51,206 nucleotides of DNA. Origin: Kiritimatiellia bacterium (GTDB taxonomy: Bacteria > Verrucomicrobiota > Kiritimatiellia > RFP12 > UBA1067). Below, in pieces: positions 7,627-16,248 of this stretch. The notes under the pieces were generated by a model. That model was not told the origin of the DNA. It worked only from the letters and a program-made list of their open reading frames with translations, and made no database searches. The stretch spans positions 1 through 51,206 of the forward strand of contig JAFRDO010000023.1 in NCBI GenBank assembly GCA_017403825.1. Reading direction: 5' to 3'. Within the stretch, counting starts at the first letter, position 1. The number at the start of each line of letters is the position of its first letter. The position numbers and the translations under genes are program-made.

Positions 7627-8207
7627 ATGACTCCTTTGCTGCTTGGCACGCCCTTCTCGGCAGGATCCGTCTTCACCGCCGCACGCAGGGCCCGGGCAAA
7701 GCTCTTGAAAAGGCCTTCGCAAACGTGATGCGCCTCGTCGCCGTAAACCTGGCGGAGATGTATGTTCGCGCGAGCCTCCACCGAAACTGCGCGGAAGAAC
7801 TCCTCGACAAGCTTCACCTCGAAGTCGCGCACCATCATGTGCTTCATCGCGCACTGCATCACGAGGAACGGACGCCCCCCGAGGTCGAGCGAGGTCTCGC
7901 AAAGCGCCTCGTCCATCGGAATGGACGCGAACCCGTAGCGCACTATGCCCTTGCGGTCGCCGAGGGCCTGGTCCAGCGCCTTGCCGAGCACAAGGCCCAC
8001 GTCTTCGACAGTGTGGTGGTAGTCCACGTGCGTGTCGCCGGACGCCTTGACCGACAGGTCTATCAGCGCGTGCTTCTTCAGCAGCTCGAGCATGTGATCG
8101 AAAAAGCCTATGCCGGTCTCAACCGTTCCTTCGCCGGAACCGTCAAGGTTCAGCTCGAGCTCGATCTGCGTCTCCTTCGTGTTGCGGACGATACTCGCTT
8201 TTCTCAT
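7623..8207 (-). CDS. hisB: Imidazoleglycerol-phosphate dehydratase
   Basis: Dehydrates imidazoleglycerol phosphate to imidazoleacetol phosphate in histidine synthesis. The single-function 194-residue form is seen. Mn-site motifs are GIGFFDHMLELLKKH, GDTHVDYHHTVEDVGL, SIPMDEALCE and GDEAHHVCEGLFKS. It heads the operon with two sugar-enzyme genes and hisA. The ATG at 8207 lies only seven bases after a TATAAT box, with no ribosome site, so the mRNA is probably leaderless. Confidence 0.95.
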   Translation of the reverse strand: MRKASIVRNTKETQIELELNLDGSGEGTVETGIGFFDHMLELLKKHALIDLSVKASGDTHVDYHHTVEDVGLVLGKALDQALGDRKGIVRYGFASIPMDEALCETSLDLGGRPFLVMQCAMKHMMVRDFEVKLVEEFFRAVSVEARANIHLRQVYGDEAHHVCEGLFKSFARALRAAVKTDPAEKGVPSSKGVI

Positions 8208-8214
8208 AAGTAGA

Positions 8215-8220
8215 ATTATA
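8215..8220 (-). promoter_or_regulatory. -10 box of the hisB operon
   Basis: TTTTTTGATATAAT on the minus strand with TGn extension. Seven bases (TCTACTT) separate the box from the ATG, placing the transcript start at or next to the start codon. Confidence 0.7.
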
Positions 8221-8261
8221 TCAAAAAATCATGCGCAGGTGGCAAGCCATTCCCGCTCCCG

Positions 8262-9560
8262 TCAGTGACGGAAGGAACGCTGCCCGGTGAAGACCATCGC
8301 GACGCCAGCGTCGTTGCAGCAGTCTATCACGTCCCAGTCGCGTATGGCGCCGCCGGGCTGGACGATCGACGTTATGCCCTCGCGTATGCCGACCTCGGCG
8401 CCGTCGCGGAACGGGAAGAACGCGTCCGACACCATCGCGCAATCGGGGAGCCCGCCCTTCTCGGCCTTCGTCTGCTCCATGATCTCGGCCTGCCGCTTCG
8501 CGCCATCCTCCTCGCCGAAAGCCAGGCGGAGGTCGTTGAACGGCTTCTGGAACTTTTCCCACGCGATCCAGTCGGCGTGCTTCGTGTACGCCTTGTCGCG
8601 GGCGATCTCGGCGACGCCGACGCGGTCCTGCTCTCCGGTGCCGATGCCGACCGTCGCGCCGTCCTTCACGTAAAGGACGCTGTTCGACGTCACGCCAGCC
8701 TCGACGAGCCAGCCGAACACGAGGTCCTCGTACTCACGGGCGGTCGGGAGCCTTGCAATCTTGTGCTCCTCGTACCTGACCTCTCCCGTCGCCTTGTCGG
8801 TGATCTTGCGGTTGCAGTAGGCGGGCATGAAGTCCTCGGGCTTCCTGGCGTTCGCGCTGAAGGAAGTCTGCGCAACGATGCCGCCGTCGATGAGGCTCTT
8901 GAAGTCGATGACGTGCTTAGCGACGAAATCCGTGAGCCGCGACATGTTGCGCACGCGGAAGACTCGCAGGTTCTTCTTCGTGGAGAAGAGATCCATGACG
9001 CCGGGCGCGAAGTCGGGCGCGACAACGACCTCGGCGTAGTTCTCGACGATGAGCTTCGCTGTCTCCATGTCGCAGTCGCGGTTGAGGGCGATGGCGCCGC
9101 CGAACGCCGCGAGGCGGTCGGCCTTGTTCGCGCGGAAATACGCCTCGGCGAGCGTGGAACCGGTAGCTACGCCGCAAGGGTTGTTGTGCTTTACGATGAC
9201 GGCCGTCGGCTTGTCCATCAGGTAGCGGAGTATGTTAAGCGCGTTGTCGGTGTCGGTGACGTTCGTCTTGCCGGGGTGCTTGCCGCTCTGAAGCAGCTCG
9301 GGAACGGACGCCAGGTACTGCCCCGCCTGCAGCATCTCGACGTCGCCGAGGACGAGATTGCCGTTTACGAGCCGATAGAGCGCGGCCTCCTGCCCCGGGT
9401 TTTCGCCGTAGCGAAGGCCCTTCTCCTCGTCGCCGATGCGCCACGTAACCTTCTCGTACCGCAGCGTCGATCTCTTGTCGCCGTCTATGAACGAAATCTC
9501 CATCGCGGGCGCGAAGTGATCAGCCTCGATGGTCTTGTAAGCTTCCTTCAGGTCTTTCAT
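8262..9560 (-). CDS. purH: AICAR transformylase (PurH C-terminal domain only)
   Basis: Formylates AICAR with 10-formyl-tetrahydrofolate, the penultimate step of purine synthesis. Motifs are GLRYGENPGQEAALYRL, VKHNNPCGVATGS (catalytic K/H), AFGGAIALNRD, GGIVAQTSF, SDAFFPFRDG and the C-terminal VFTGQRSFRH. Usual PurH is ~520 residues with an N-terminal MGS-like IMP cyclohydrolase domain of ~200 residues; this protein is 432 residues and begins just before the transformylase region. No cyclohydrolase frame is attached: upstream is a good promoter (TATAAT 9590-9595) and ribosome site (AAAGGGAG). Ring closure must therefore come from another gene. Confidence 0.9.
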   Translation of the reverse strand: MKDLKEAYKTIEADHFAPAMEISFIDGDKRSTLRYEKVTWRIGDEEKGLRYGENPGQEAALYRLVNGNLVLGDVEMLQAGQYLASVPELLQSGKHPGKTNVTDTDNALNILRYLMDKPTAVIVKHNNPCGVATGSTLAEAYFRANKADRLAAFGGAIALNRDCDMETAKLIVENYAEVVVAPDFAPGVMDLFSTKKNLRVFRVRNMSRLTDFVAKHVIDFKSLIDGGIVAQTSFSANARKPEDFMPAYCNRKITDKATGEVRYEEHKIARLPTAREYEDLVFGWLVEAGVTSNSVLYVKDGATVGIGTGEQDRVGVAEIARDKAYTKHADWIAWEKFQKPFNDLRLAFGEEDGAKRQAEIMEQTKAEKGGLPDCAMVSDAFFPFRDGAEVGIREGITSIVQPGGAIRDWDVIDCCNDAGVAMVFTGQRSFRH

Positions 9561-9589
9561 TTGCGTTTGCGCTCCCTTTCCTTGCCCGT

Positions 9590-9595
9590 ATTATA
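9590..9595 (-). promoter_or_regulatory. -10 box of purH
   Basis: TTTTGGTATAAT on the minus strand, 29 bases before the ATG. It forms a divergent pair with the phosphomannomutase promoter. Confidence 0.65.
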
Positions 9596-9647
9596 CCAAA
9601 ATTCCCGGCGGCGGCGCGGACATTCGCCGGAGCGGCCGTTTTTATGC

Positions 9648-9653
9648 TATAAT
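9648..9653 (+). promoter_or_regulatory. -10 box of the phosphomannomutase gene
   Basis: ATGCTATAAT (TGn extended -10), six bases (CACGGC) before the ATG at 9660. No ribosome site fits, so the message is probably leaderless. Confidence 0.7.
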
Positions 9654-9659
9654 CACGGC

Positions 9660-11006
9660 ATGGCATTCTTCAAGGCATATGACATGCGCGGCACGTTCGG
9701 CGCCGACTTCGACATAGACACGGTCTTCCGCGTCGGGCAGGCCCTTCCGCAGGTGGTGTCGGGGCCTCGCTGGCTCATCGGACGCGACTGCCGCACGACC
9801 TCGCCCGACATCAGCGCCGCGCTCATCGACGGGCTGACGTCCGCCGGCGCCGACGTCACCGACCTCGGCCCGTGCACGACGCCGATGGCATACTTCTTCA
9901 CGGCGGAGGACGGCTACGACGGCTCCGTCATGGTGACGGCCTCGCACAATCCGCCGGCCGACAACGGACTCAAGGTCTCGTCTCGCGGGGCGCGTCCCGT
10001 GGGCTACGCAAACGGACTCGACCGCGTCGAACGTCTCGTGGCGGCAAAAGGAGGAACGGAACGCGCCGAGAGCGGTCATGCATCGGCAAAGCCTGCCGCG
10101 AACGCGCTTCCGCGCTATCTCGACTGGATGCGCGCGAGGATGCCCGACCTCTCCGGACTGCGCTACGCTGTCGACTGCTCCTGCGGAATGGCGTCCCTTC
10201 TCGCAAGGGAGCTCTTCCCGGACGCGGAGATCATAAACGACACGCCCGACGGACGCTTCCCTGCGCACAGCCCGAATCCGCTGAAGGCAGAAGCACGCGA
10301 GCAGATTGCCGCGCTCGTCCGCGAAAAGGGCCTGGACGCGGGAATCGTGTTCGACGGCGACGCCGACCGCTGCATGTTCGTGGACGAGACGGGCGCATTT
10401 GTCCAGCCCGACTACCTGATTCCCGTAGTCGCAGCGGCATGCGGCGCAGGACGCGGCGACCGCGTCATACACGACGTGCGCACGTCGCGCGGGGCCATCG
10501 ATGCGATACGCCGCCTTGGCGCAGAACCAATCATGGTGCCTGTGGGCCATGCTTTCGCGAAGCCTGCGCTGCGCGAAAGCGGAGCCGTCTGCGGCGGCGA
10601 GCTGGCCGGACACTACTACTTCCGCGACTTCCACTGCTGCGACTCCGGCGCTCTCGCCGCGCTAAAGGTGCTGGGAGAGGTCGCAGGCGCGAAGCGGAGG
10701 GGTCTGACATTCTCCGCGATGATGCAACCGATCTCCGGAGCCTACGCAAACTCTGGCGAGCTGAACTTCAAAGTCGAGGACAAGGACGCCGCGATCGGAC
10801 GCGTCCTCGCCACGCTGGCAGCTGAGTGGCCGCCGGAGACCGGACGCAGCGAGATGGACGGCGTGCGCGTCGAGTTTCCCGACGGGTGGGTAAGCATACG
10901 CAAGTCGAACACGGAACCGTATCTTCGCCTCGTGGCGGAATGCGCCGAAGCCGAACGGCTCGCAAGTTGGACGAAGCGTCTTTCAGAGGCCATAGATGAC
11001 CGTTGA
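9660..11006 (+). CDS. Phosphomannomutase / phosphoglucomutase
   Basis: Interconverts hexose-6- and hexose-1-phosphates for cell-envelope sugar nucleotides; 448 residues, alpha-D-phosphohexomutase family. Domains run in the usual order: start FKAYDMRG, active-site phosphoserine loop VTASHNPPADNGLK, Mg site FDGDADRCMF, sugar-binding loop GGELAGHYYF (GGExSxH variant) and phosphate-binding RKSNTEPYLRLVAE. These best fit the PMM/PGM (ManB/AlgC) group. A longer open frame to 8265 upstream is only antisense to purH. The PHP gene begins inside its last codons (11-base overlap). Confidence 0.9.
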   Translation: MAFFKAYDMRGTFGADFDIDTVFRVGQALPQVVSGPRWLIGRDCRTTSPDISAALIDGLTSAGADVTDLGPCTTPMAYFFTAEDGYDGSVMVTASHNPPADNGLKVSSRGARPVGYANGLDRVERLVAAKGGTERAESGHASAKPAANALPRYLDWMRARMPDLSGLRYAVDCSCGMASLLARELFPDAEIINDTPDGRFPAHSPNPLKAEAREQIAALVREKGLDAGIVFDGDADRCMFVDETGAFVQPDYLIPVVAAACGAGRGDRVIHDVRTSRGAIDAIRRLGAEPIMVPVGHAFAKPALRESGAVCGGELAGHYYFRDFHCCDSGALAALKVLGEVAGAKRRGLTFSAMMQPISGAYANSGELNFKVEDKDAAIGRVLATLAAEWPPETGRSEMDGVRVEFPDGWVSIRKSNTEPYLRLVAECAEAERLASWTKRLSEAIDDR

Positions 11007-11865
11007 CTTCCACGTACATTCCAAAGCAAGCGACGGCAGCTACTCCCCGGCGGCGATTGCCAGAATGACGGGTTCGTTCTCGTATGCCGCCCTAACCGAT
11101 CACGACACGTGCGACGGCATCGCCGACTTCCTCGGCGAACCGCCGACTGGCGAATGCCGCCGTATCGCAGGCATCGAGCTTTCCATCGACCCCGGCGAGG
11201 GGTTCGACATGTTCCACCTGCTCTGTCTCGGCATCAATCCCGAAGACCCCGGGCTCAGCAACTTCAGGCAACGAATCCTCACCACGCGCGCCGAGCGCAA
11301 CGAGCGCATCATCGAGAACTTCGCGAAACTCGGGATCGATCTCGGCGATGACGTCAGGGCGGCAAGACAGGACAAGGTGCTTGCAAGGCCGCACTTCGCG
11401 AAATGGCTCGTTCGCCACGGCTACGCCGCGTCGGTGCGCGAGGCGTTCGCAAAGTACCTGCTGCCAGACTCCCCGGCCGAGACCTCATGCTACGAGGAGC
11501 GCTGGCGCCCTTCGCAGGAAGAGGCTTTCGCGGTCGTGCATGCCGCAGGCGGCCTTTGCGTGATGGCGCACCCGAAGTTCTGGAAGAACGAATGGAAGGT
11601 TTCGGGCTGCGACTTCGCGATGGCGGAAAGGAACCTGGCCGCGCTCCGGGAGATGGGCCTTGACGGACTGGAGGCCGTCTACCAGGCGAACAGCCCTGGC
11701 GAGGACGCCGTCTTCACGCAGATAGCCGACAGGCTCGGGCTGCTGAAGTCCGCCGGAAGCGACTACCACGGATCCAACAAGCCAACGGTGACCATCGGCA
11801 TGGAGGTCAGCGAAGGTTTCATTCGCCCCCTTCTAGACCGTCTCGCGCCGGCCCCCGGCGCTTAG
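10996..11865 (+). CDS. PHP-domain phosphoesterase
   Basis: A 289-residue PHP (polymerase and histidinol phosphatase) protein of the stand-alone YciV/RNase AM-like type. Metal ligands appear as VDFHVHSKASDGSYSP, ALTDHDTCDG, AGIELSID, ARPHFAKWLV, VMAHPKFW and SAGSDYHG. Known members act on 3',5'-nucleoside bisphosphates or RNA 5' ends. A histidinol-phosphatase role is possible in principle but these motifs do not single it out. It overlaps the mutase gene by 11 bases, so it is translated with it. A convergent tRNA-Leu lies 18 bases past the stop. Confidence 0.86.
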   Translation: MTVDFHVHSKASDGSYSPAAIARMTGSFSYAALTDHDTCDGIADFLGEPPTGECRRIAGIELSIDPGEGFDMFHLLCLGINPEDPGLSNFRQRILTTRAERNERIIENFAKLGIDLGDDVRAARQDKVLARPHFAKWLVRHGYAASVREAFAKYLLPDSPAETSCYEERWRPSQEEAFAVVHAAGGLCVMAHPKFWKNEWKVSGCDFAMAERNLAALREMGLDGLEAVYQANSPGEDAVFTQIADRLGLLKSAGSDYHGSNKPTVTIGMEVSEGFIRPLLDRLAPAPGA

Positions 11866-11883
11866 ACGGCCACCGCGTTGAAA

Positions 11884-11967
11884 TGGTGCACCTGGTGGGA
11901 CTTGAACCCACACGCCTTGCGGCACTGGAACCTAAATCCAGCGTGTCTGCCGTTCCACCACAGGTGC
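11884..11967 (-). tRNA. tRNA-Leu(TAG)
   Basis: The minus strand folds with acceptor GCACCTG / CAGGTGC, D-arm GTGGTGGAACGGCAGACAC, anticodon stem CTGGA / TCCAG with loop TTTAGGT (anticodon TAG), a class II variable arm and T-arm GGGTTCAAGTCCC. The CCA end is encoded. There is no recognisable promoter in the 22 bases separating it from the dnaJ stop, so it is probably processed from the grpE-dnaJ transcript. Confidence 0.94.
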
Positions 11968-11989
11968 GTCGCCCGACGCACGGGGGCCG

Positions 11990-13180
11990 TCACTTGCGAA
12001 GCTTCTCGCGATGCGAGAAGAACACCTTCACGCGGTTCGCGAACGTCTGGGCCTCCGGGAATGTCGCCTCGGTAGAAAGCTTCTGGAATTCCTCCAGCGC
12101 GGCTTTTTGCCTGCGGTCGAGGTTGGCCGGCACCTCGATGACGATCCGCGCGTCCAGATCGCCGGGAGAGCCGCCGCGCAAGGAAGGAACTCCCTTGCCG
12201 CGCAGCCTGAAGACCTTGCCGTTCGGCGTCCCGGCGGGAATCTTGAGATGGGCTTCGCCCTCTGGCGTGGGCACCGACACCGTGCCGCCGAGCGCGGCCA
12301 GGGCCGGCGACACCGGCACGCTCACGCCGAGGTCCAGCCCGTCGCGCACGAAGATGTCGCTCTCGCGCACGCCCAGAAGCACGTACAGGTCGCCGTTCTC
12401 GCCGCCGCGCACTCCGCCGCCGCCCTTGCCGGCCAGCCGCAGGCGCGACCCGGAGTCTACGCCGGCCGGAATCTTGACGGAAATGTGCTGCGGCGTCTTG
12501 ATGTGGCCGGTTCCCCGGCACTTGCGGCACGGCTTGTCGATCACCGAGCCCGCGCCTCCGCAGGTCGGGCACGTCTGACGCACCTGGAAGAACCCGCTGC
12601 CAGCAATGACGACGCCAGCGCCGCCACAAGTCGAGCACGTCCGGCGGCGCGAATCGGCGGAGCCTGAGCCTCCGCAGTCCGGGCACTGCGCCGGAAGCGT
12701 CAGGTCAAGCGTGCGCTCGCTGCCGAAGATGGCCTCGTCGAAGTCGATGTCGAGGCGGAACGTCATGTCGTCGCCGCGCTGGGGCGCGTTGGGATCGACC
12801 TGACGCGCCCTCCGTCCGCCGCCGAACAAGTCGCTGAAGCTCGAGAATCCGCCGCCACCCATGCTGCCGAACACCGAGCCGAGTATGTCGTTCAGGTCGA
12901 CGTCCTGGAAATGCGAGAAGTCGCGCCCGAAGTCGAACCCGCCGGGACCGAAGTTCACGCCCTGATGCCCGAACTGGTCGTAGCGCTGGCGCTTCTCGGG
13001 ATTGGACAGCACCTCGTACGCCTCGGAAATCTCGGTGAACTTCTCCTTCGCCTCCGGGTTGTTCGGATTGCGGTCGGGGTGGTATTTCATCGCAAGCTTG
13101 CGGTAGGCCGACTTTATCTCGTCGGCCGTCGCAGTCTTCGCGACGCCAAGAACCTCGTAGTAGTCTCTCTTCTCAGCCAT
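11990..13180 (-). CDS. dnaJ: Chaperone protein DnaJ
   Basis: Hsp40 co-chaperone that stimulates DnaK ATPase and hands over unfolded proteins. The 396-residue protein shows a J-domain with KYHPDRN at about residue 33, a glycine/phenylalanine-rich linker, four zinc-finger repeats ([32 protein letters not shown]), and the C-terminal substrate-binding domains ([20 protein letters not shown]). It lies 9 bases after grpE, a common pairing; dnaK itself is not in the window. Confidence 0.97.
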   Translation of the reverse strand: MAEKRDYYEVLGVAKTATADEIKSAYRKLAMKYHPDRNPNNPEAKEKFTEISEAYEVLSNPEKRQRYDQFGHQGVNFGPGGFDFGRDFSHFQDVDLNDILGSVFGSMGGGGFSSFSDLFGGGRRARQVDPNAPQRGDDMTFRLDIDFDEAIFGSERTLDLTLPAQCPDCGGSGSADSRRRTCSTCGGAGVVIAGSGFFQVRQTCPTCGGAGSVIDKPCRKCRGTGHIKTPQHISVKIPAGVDSGSRLRLAGKGGGGVRGGENGDLYVLLGVRESDIFVRDGLDLGVSVPVSPALAALGGTVSVPTPEGEAHLKIPAGTPNGKVFRLRGKGVPSLRGGSPGDLDARIVIEVPANLDRRQKAALEEFQKLSTEATFPEAQTFANRVKVFFSHREKLRK

Positions 13181-13189
13181 GACTAGACC

Positions 13190-13831
13190 TTAAGCCGCAT
13201 CGCCCTTGCCGGACGAGACGACGACCTGCGCCGCGCGCAGTACCTTGCCCTTCAACATCCAACCGCGCTTCGACTCGATGGACACCAAGCCCTCCTCCAC
13301 GTCAGGGGACGGCAGATGGGCTATCGCCTCCATGCGTTCCGTATCGAGCTTCTGCCCGACGGAATCGAACGGCTCGGCGCCGCGATCCTTGAGCTGCTTC
13401 AGGAAGGAGTCGTAGACGAGCTGCACGCCCTTGACGAACTCGTCGTCCTTGTTCTTCGCGTTCGCAAGAGCCAGCGCAAGGTTGTCCACTATCGGCAGCA
13501 CGTCAGCCAGAATGTCGGCCTCGGCGTAGCGGTAGGTGTCTTCGCGCGCACGCGCCTCGCGCTTCTTGTAGTTGTCGAAGTCAGCAAGAAGCCGAGCGTA
13601 GCGGTCTTTCCAGTCCGGCTCGGCAGGCTTTTCGGGCTCGGCAGGCTTCTTCTCGGGCTCGGCGGGAGGTTCAACAGGCTTTTCGGGCTCGGCAGGCTTT
13701 TCCGATTCAGCGGACTTTCCTGGTTTGGCAGGATTCTCCTGCTGCTCCTTGTCGACTTCGCCAGCCGCAGCCTGCTGCTCCTTCTCAGCCTCGGCCTTGA
13801 CGTCTTCGTTTTTCTCTTCTTTGTTGCTCAA
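13190..13831 (-). CDS. grpE: Nucleotide exchange factor GrpE
   Basis: Exchanges ADP for ATP on DnaK. The GrpE core begins near residue 74: DRYARLLADFDNYKKREARA (long dimer helix), then DVLPIVDNLALAL and the C-terminal beta domain MEAIAHLPSPDVEEGLV ... VLRAAQVVVSSG. The first ~72 residues are an acidic, low-complexity tail, including repeated AEPEKP units at residues 42-72, longer than in many GrpE proteins. It follows argG by 28 bases and precedes dnaJ by 9. Confidence 0.95.
   Translation of the reverse strand: MSNKEEKNEDVKAEAEKEQQAAAGEVDKEQQENPAKPGKSAESEKPAEPEKPVEPPAEPEKKPAEPEKPAEPDWKDRYARLLADFDNYKKREARAREDTYRYAEADILADVLPIVDNLALALANAKNKDDEFVKGVQLVYDSFLKQLKDRGAEPFDSVGQKLDTERMEAIAHLPSPDVEEGLVSIESKRGWMLKGKVLRAAQVVVSSGKGDAA
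13616..13708 (-). repeat. Pro-Glu-Lys repeat in the GrpE N-terminal tail
   Basis: Encodes tandem imperfect E-K-P-A-E-P units. The DNA shows repeated 'tcggcaggcttttcgggc'-like blocks, so length changes by slippage are possible. Expected to be disordered. Confidence 0.75.
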
Positions 13832-13859
13832 CCTTCTAAACCTCTCGACTTTGTCGGCC

Positions 13860-15092
13860 TTACACCCTTATCTGCCCCGCCTTGGAAAGCATCTTCGCCT
13901 CAACGCTCTGAATCTCGGCAAAGCCCTGCGAGCTGTGCGGATTCAGTCCGTTCGACGCTTCCATCGAGCTGTCAGCCTCGTTGTAGATCGTGGCCTTGAG
14001 CCCCTTGAGCGACTCGAAGAAGATATTGCCCTTGTAGAGGCCGAGCGTAACGTCGGCCGTGGCCTTGTCGGCCCAGACCTGGATCGCGGCGCGCGCCGCC
14101 CTAGTAGCGGGGTCGAACCACCGGCCGTCGTAGATCTGGTCCGCAACGAGCTTCGAGAGCTGCTGGAAGAGCAGCGTCGAGCGGCGGTCCATTATGCCCT
14201 CGTAGATGAACCTGAGGCCCCAGGAGAGCACCTCCATGCCGGGCGCCTCGTAGACTCCGCGGCTCTTCGTGCCGATGATGCGGTTCTCCAGCGCATGCTT
14301 CATGCCGATGCCGTTGCGGCCGCCGACCTTGTTCATCTCGAGCATGACTTCATAAGGCGACATCTTCTTGCCGTTGACCGCCGTGCAGCGTCCCTTGACG
14401 AACGAGAGCGTGACCTTCTCGACCCTGTTGGGCGCCTTTTCGGGCCACACGCCCATCGTAGGCTTCACGATGCGCATCGAGGTCTCCATCGACTCGAGGT
14501 CCTCGGCCTCGTGGGAAAGTCCGGCGAGGTTCGCGTCGGTAGAGTACTTCTTCTTCGTGCCTACGAACGCCGTGATGCCGCGCTTCGCGAGGAACGCGAC
14601 CATCTGGGTGCGGCCGGGGAACTTCTTGAGCAGGTCCGCGTCGCGCCAAGGGGCGTACACGCCGAACTTCGGGTCCATCACGTTAGTGTAGCGCTCGAAG
14701 CGCATCTGGTCGTTGCCGCGGCCCGTCGCGCCGTGCACGAGCACCGTGCAGCCGGCCTTCTTCATGGCGGGCAGCAGCTTCTGCACCGTAACCGCGCGGG
14801 CGATGCCGGTGGAGTTCCAGTAGCCGCCGTCGTACATCGCCTGGCACTTGACCGTCTCGAAGCAGATGTCGGCCATCTCCTTTGTGACGTCCACGATCGT
14901 CGTCTCCACGCCGGTCGGAGCCATCTTCCTCTTGATGTCGTTGATGTCCTTCTCGTCCGGCTGCCCGACGTTGGCGCTGAACGCCTTAACCTTGACGCCG
15001 GCGTCCTTGAGCACACAGCAGATCGTCTTGGAGTCGAGCCCGCCCGAAACGCATACGCCGACGGTCTTGCCCCTGAGGTCTTCGAGTTTCAT
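13860..15092 (-). CDS. argG: Argininosuccinate synthase
   Basis: Joins citrulline and aspartate with ATP in arginine synthesis. The P-loop VCVSGGLDSKTICC is near residue 15. Further motifs are FSANVGQPDEKDI, HGATGRGNDQMRFER and VYAPWRD, then DANLAGLSHEAEDLE and GRNGIGMKHALENRIIG. The sequence style (NVGQPDE, long C-terminus with QVWADKATADVTLGLYKGN) fits the larger ArgG subtype of E. coli rather than the Bacillus type. The frame is open to 15170, but GGAAGGA before the ATG at 15092 and the promoter box at 15146-15151 set the start. grpE and dnaJ follow closely. Confidence 0.94.
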   Translation of the reverse strand: MKLEDLRGKTVGVCVSGGLDSKTICCVLKDAGVKVKAFSANVGQPDEKDINDIKRKMAPTGVETTIVDVTKEMADICFETVKCQAMYDGGYWNSTGIARAVTVQKLLPAMKKAGCTVLVHGATGRGNDQMRFERYTNVMDPKFGVYAPWRDADLLKKFPGRTQMVAFLAKRGITAFVGTKKKYSTDANLAGLSHEAEDLESMETSMRIVKPTMGVWPEKAPNRVEKVTLSFVKGRCTAVNGKKMSPYEVMLEMNKVGGRNGIGMKHALENRIIGTKSRGVYEAPGMEVLSWGLRFIYEGIMDRRSTLLFQQLSKLVADQIYDGRWFDPATRAARAAIQVWADKATADVTLGLYKGNIFFESLKGLKATIYNEADSSMEASNGLNPHSSQGFAEIQSVEAKMLSKAGQIRV

Positions 15093-15145
15093 CTTTGTCT
15101 GTCCTTCCCTGTGAATCGGCCTCCGTTTGTGGAGGTTGGGTGCGT

Positions 15146-15151
15146 ATTGTA
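15146..15151 (-). promoter_or_regulatory. -10 box of argG, abutting the upstream gene's stop
   Basis: TGATACAAT on the minus strand. The TGA is the stop codon of the HAD gene and supplies the TGn of an extended -10. Confidence 0.6.
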
Positions 15152-16063
15152 TCACTTTCGACGGACGCAATCAACCGCATCGCCCAGCGTCTCGTCCTGC
15201 GCCACCTTTATGAAATGCTCGGCATACCCTTCGACGGGATCCCTGCCGTTGATCATGACCGCCGTGCCCTTGGCTCCGCCCGGCAGCGACGGCTGCGTCG
15301 CCACATAGCGCAGGAACGCGCCGTCCGTCGAATAGCTGTTGCCGAACGCCGCCACGGCCACGCCGTGCGGCCGCGCGAGGACGATGTCGCGCAGGTTCTC
15401 GACCTTGCCCTCCCCGTCCGGAAGAGGATATACGATCTGCGACGTGATGCGTCCGCAGGCGACATGGACGCGGACGCCGCGGAAGCGGCATGCCGGGAGT
15501 CCGAGCGTGAGAGCCGCGCCGCGCACGAACATTTCGGGGCTTGCCGATATGATGTAGTTCTCGACGCCCGCCTTCTCAAGGGCGTTCATCATCTTCACCG
15601 ATGACGAGAAGTACCACTTCCTGTAGACCTTCTCGCATTCGGCCTGGCAGAACGCATCGACCTCCGCCTCGGACTGTCCGAAGTACATCTGGGCGAGGAA
15701 CGGCCAGGCGAGCCACTTGCCGATGCCGCGCCGAAGACGCGGGTAGTCGGACTCGAAGAACTGCTTTATTCCCTCTTCCCCGGAATAGACGCTGTTCAGC
15801 CCCGCCTCGATGGTCCTGTGAACCAGTCCCTTGTAGAGTATGTTCCAGTCGTCGTCCCACCCGCCGGTGATGTCGCCCTTGATGATCGTTCCGTCGAAGT
15901 CCCAGAACGCCATCGGCACGGCCTGCGGGTCCGCAGCCTTGATCTTGGCGGCGTTTTCAAGTATGCGGGCGACTATTCCGTCCGCATGTTCCTCGGCCCC
16001 GGCGCACGCCACGACACAACCCGCCGCCACTGCAACGGCAAAACACAGCTGTCTGATTCTCAT
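15152..16063 (-). CDS. Secreted HAD-superfamily phosphatase
   Basis: A 303-residue haloacid-dehalogenase-type hydrolase. The N-terminus RIRQLCFAVAVAAGCVVACAG is a signal peptide (a lipobox cysteine is possible). Motif I is FWDFDGTIIKGD, motif II the S in NYIISASPEMF, and the later acidic motif is in VAVAAFGNSYSTDGAF, so the layout resembles phosphoserine-phosphatase-like (IB) members. Export suggests a periplasmic phosphatase; the substrate is unknown. The start at 16063 rather than 16129 is supported by AAAGGAG and a TATCAT box at 16088-16093. Confidence 0.82.
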   Translation of the reverse strand: MRIRQLCFAVAVAAGCVVACAGAEEHADGIVARILENAAKIKAADPQAVPMAFWDFDGTIIKGDITGGWDDDWNILYKGLVHRTIEAGLNSVYSGEEGIKQFFESDYPRLRRGIGKWLAWPFLAQMYFGQSEAEVDAFCQAECEKVYRKWYFSSSVKMMNALEKAGVENYIISASPEMFVRGAALTLGLPACRFRGVRVHVACGRITSQIVYPLPDGEGKVENLRDIVLARPHGVAVAAFGNSYSTDGAFLRYVATQPSLPGGAKGTAVMINGRDPVEGYAEHFIKVAQDETLGDAVDCVRRK

Positions 16064-16087
16064 ATTGCGATTTACTCCTTTCCGCAA

Positions 16088-16093
16088 ATGATA
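16088..16093 (-). promoter_or_regulatory. -10 box of the HAD phosphatase gene
   Basis: TTTGGTATCAT on the minus strand, 24 bases before the ATG, with AAAGGAG between. Confidence 0.5.
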
Positions 16094-16196
16094 CCAAATC
16101 GCACCGTCAGCCGCAACTGGCGCACCCACCCCGAAAGCAATAGGGGAGCATCTGCGTTTTCAACCATTGCGAGAAGAAACTCCGAGTCTGGCAAAG

Positions 16197-16218
16197 GGGC
16201 TCCACTAACGTTCCGCCT
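16197..16218 (+). repeat. Left arm of a 22-base perfect inverted repeat
   Basis: Identical in reverse complement to 16501-16522. Similarity continues imperfectly for roughly 25 further bases inward (CTCGCTCCGCGCCATCC against GTGCTTCGCCCTATGG). The arms enclose the GxxExxY remnant, so the 330-base unit may be a small mobile or repeat element. Confidence 0.7.
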
Positions 16219-16248
16219 CTCGCTCCGCGCCATCCAGCCGCTGCCAGA

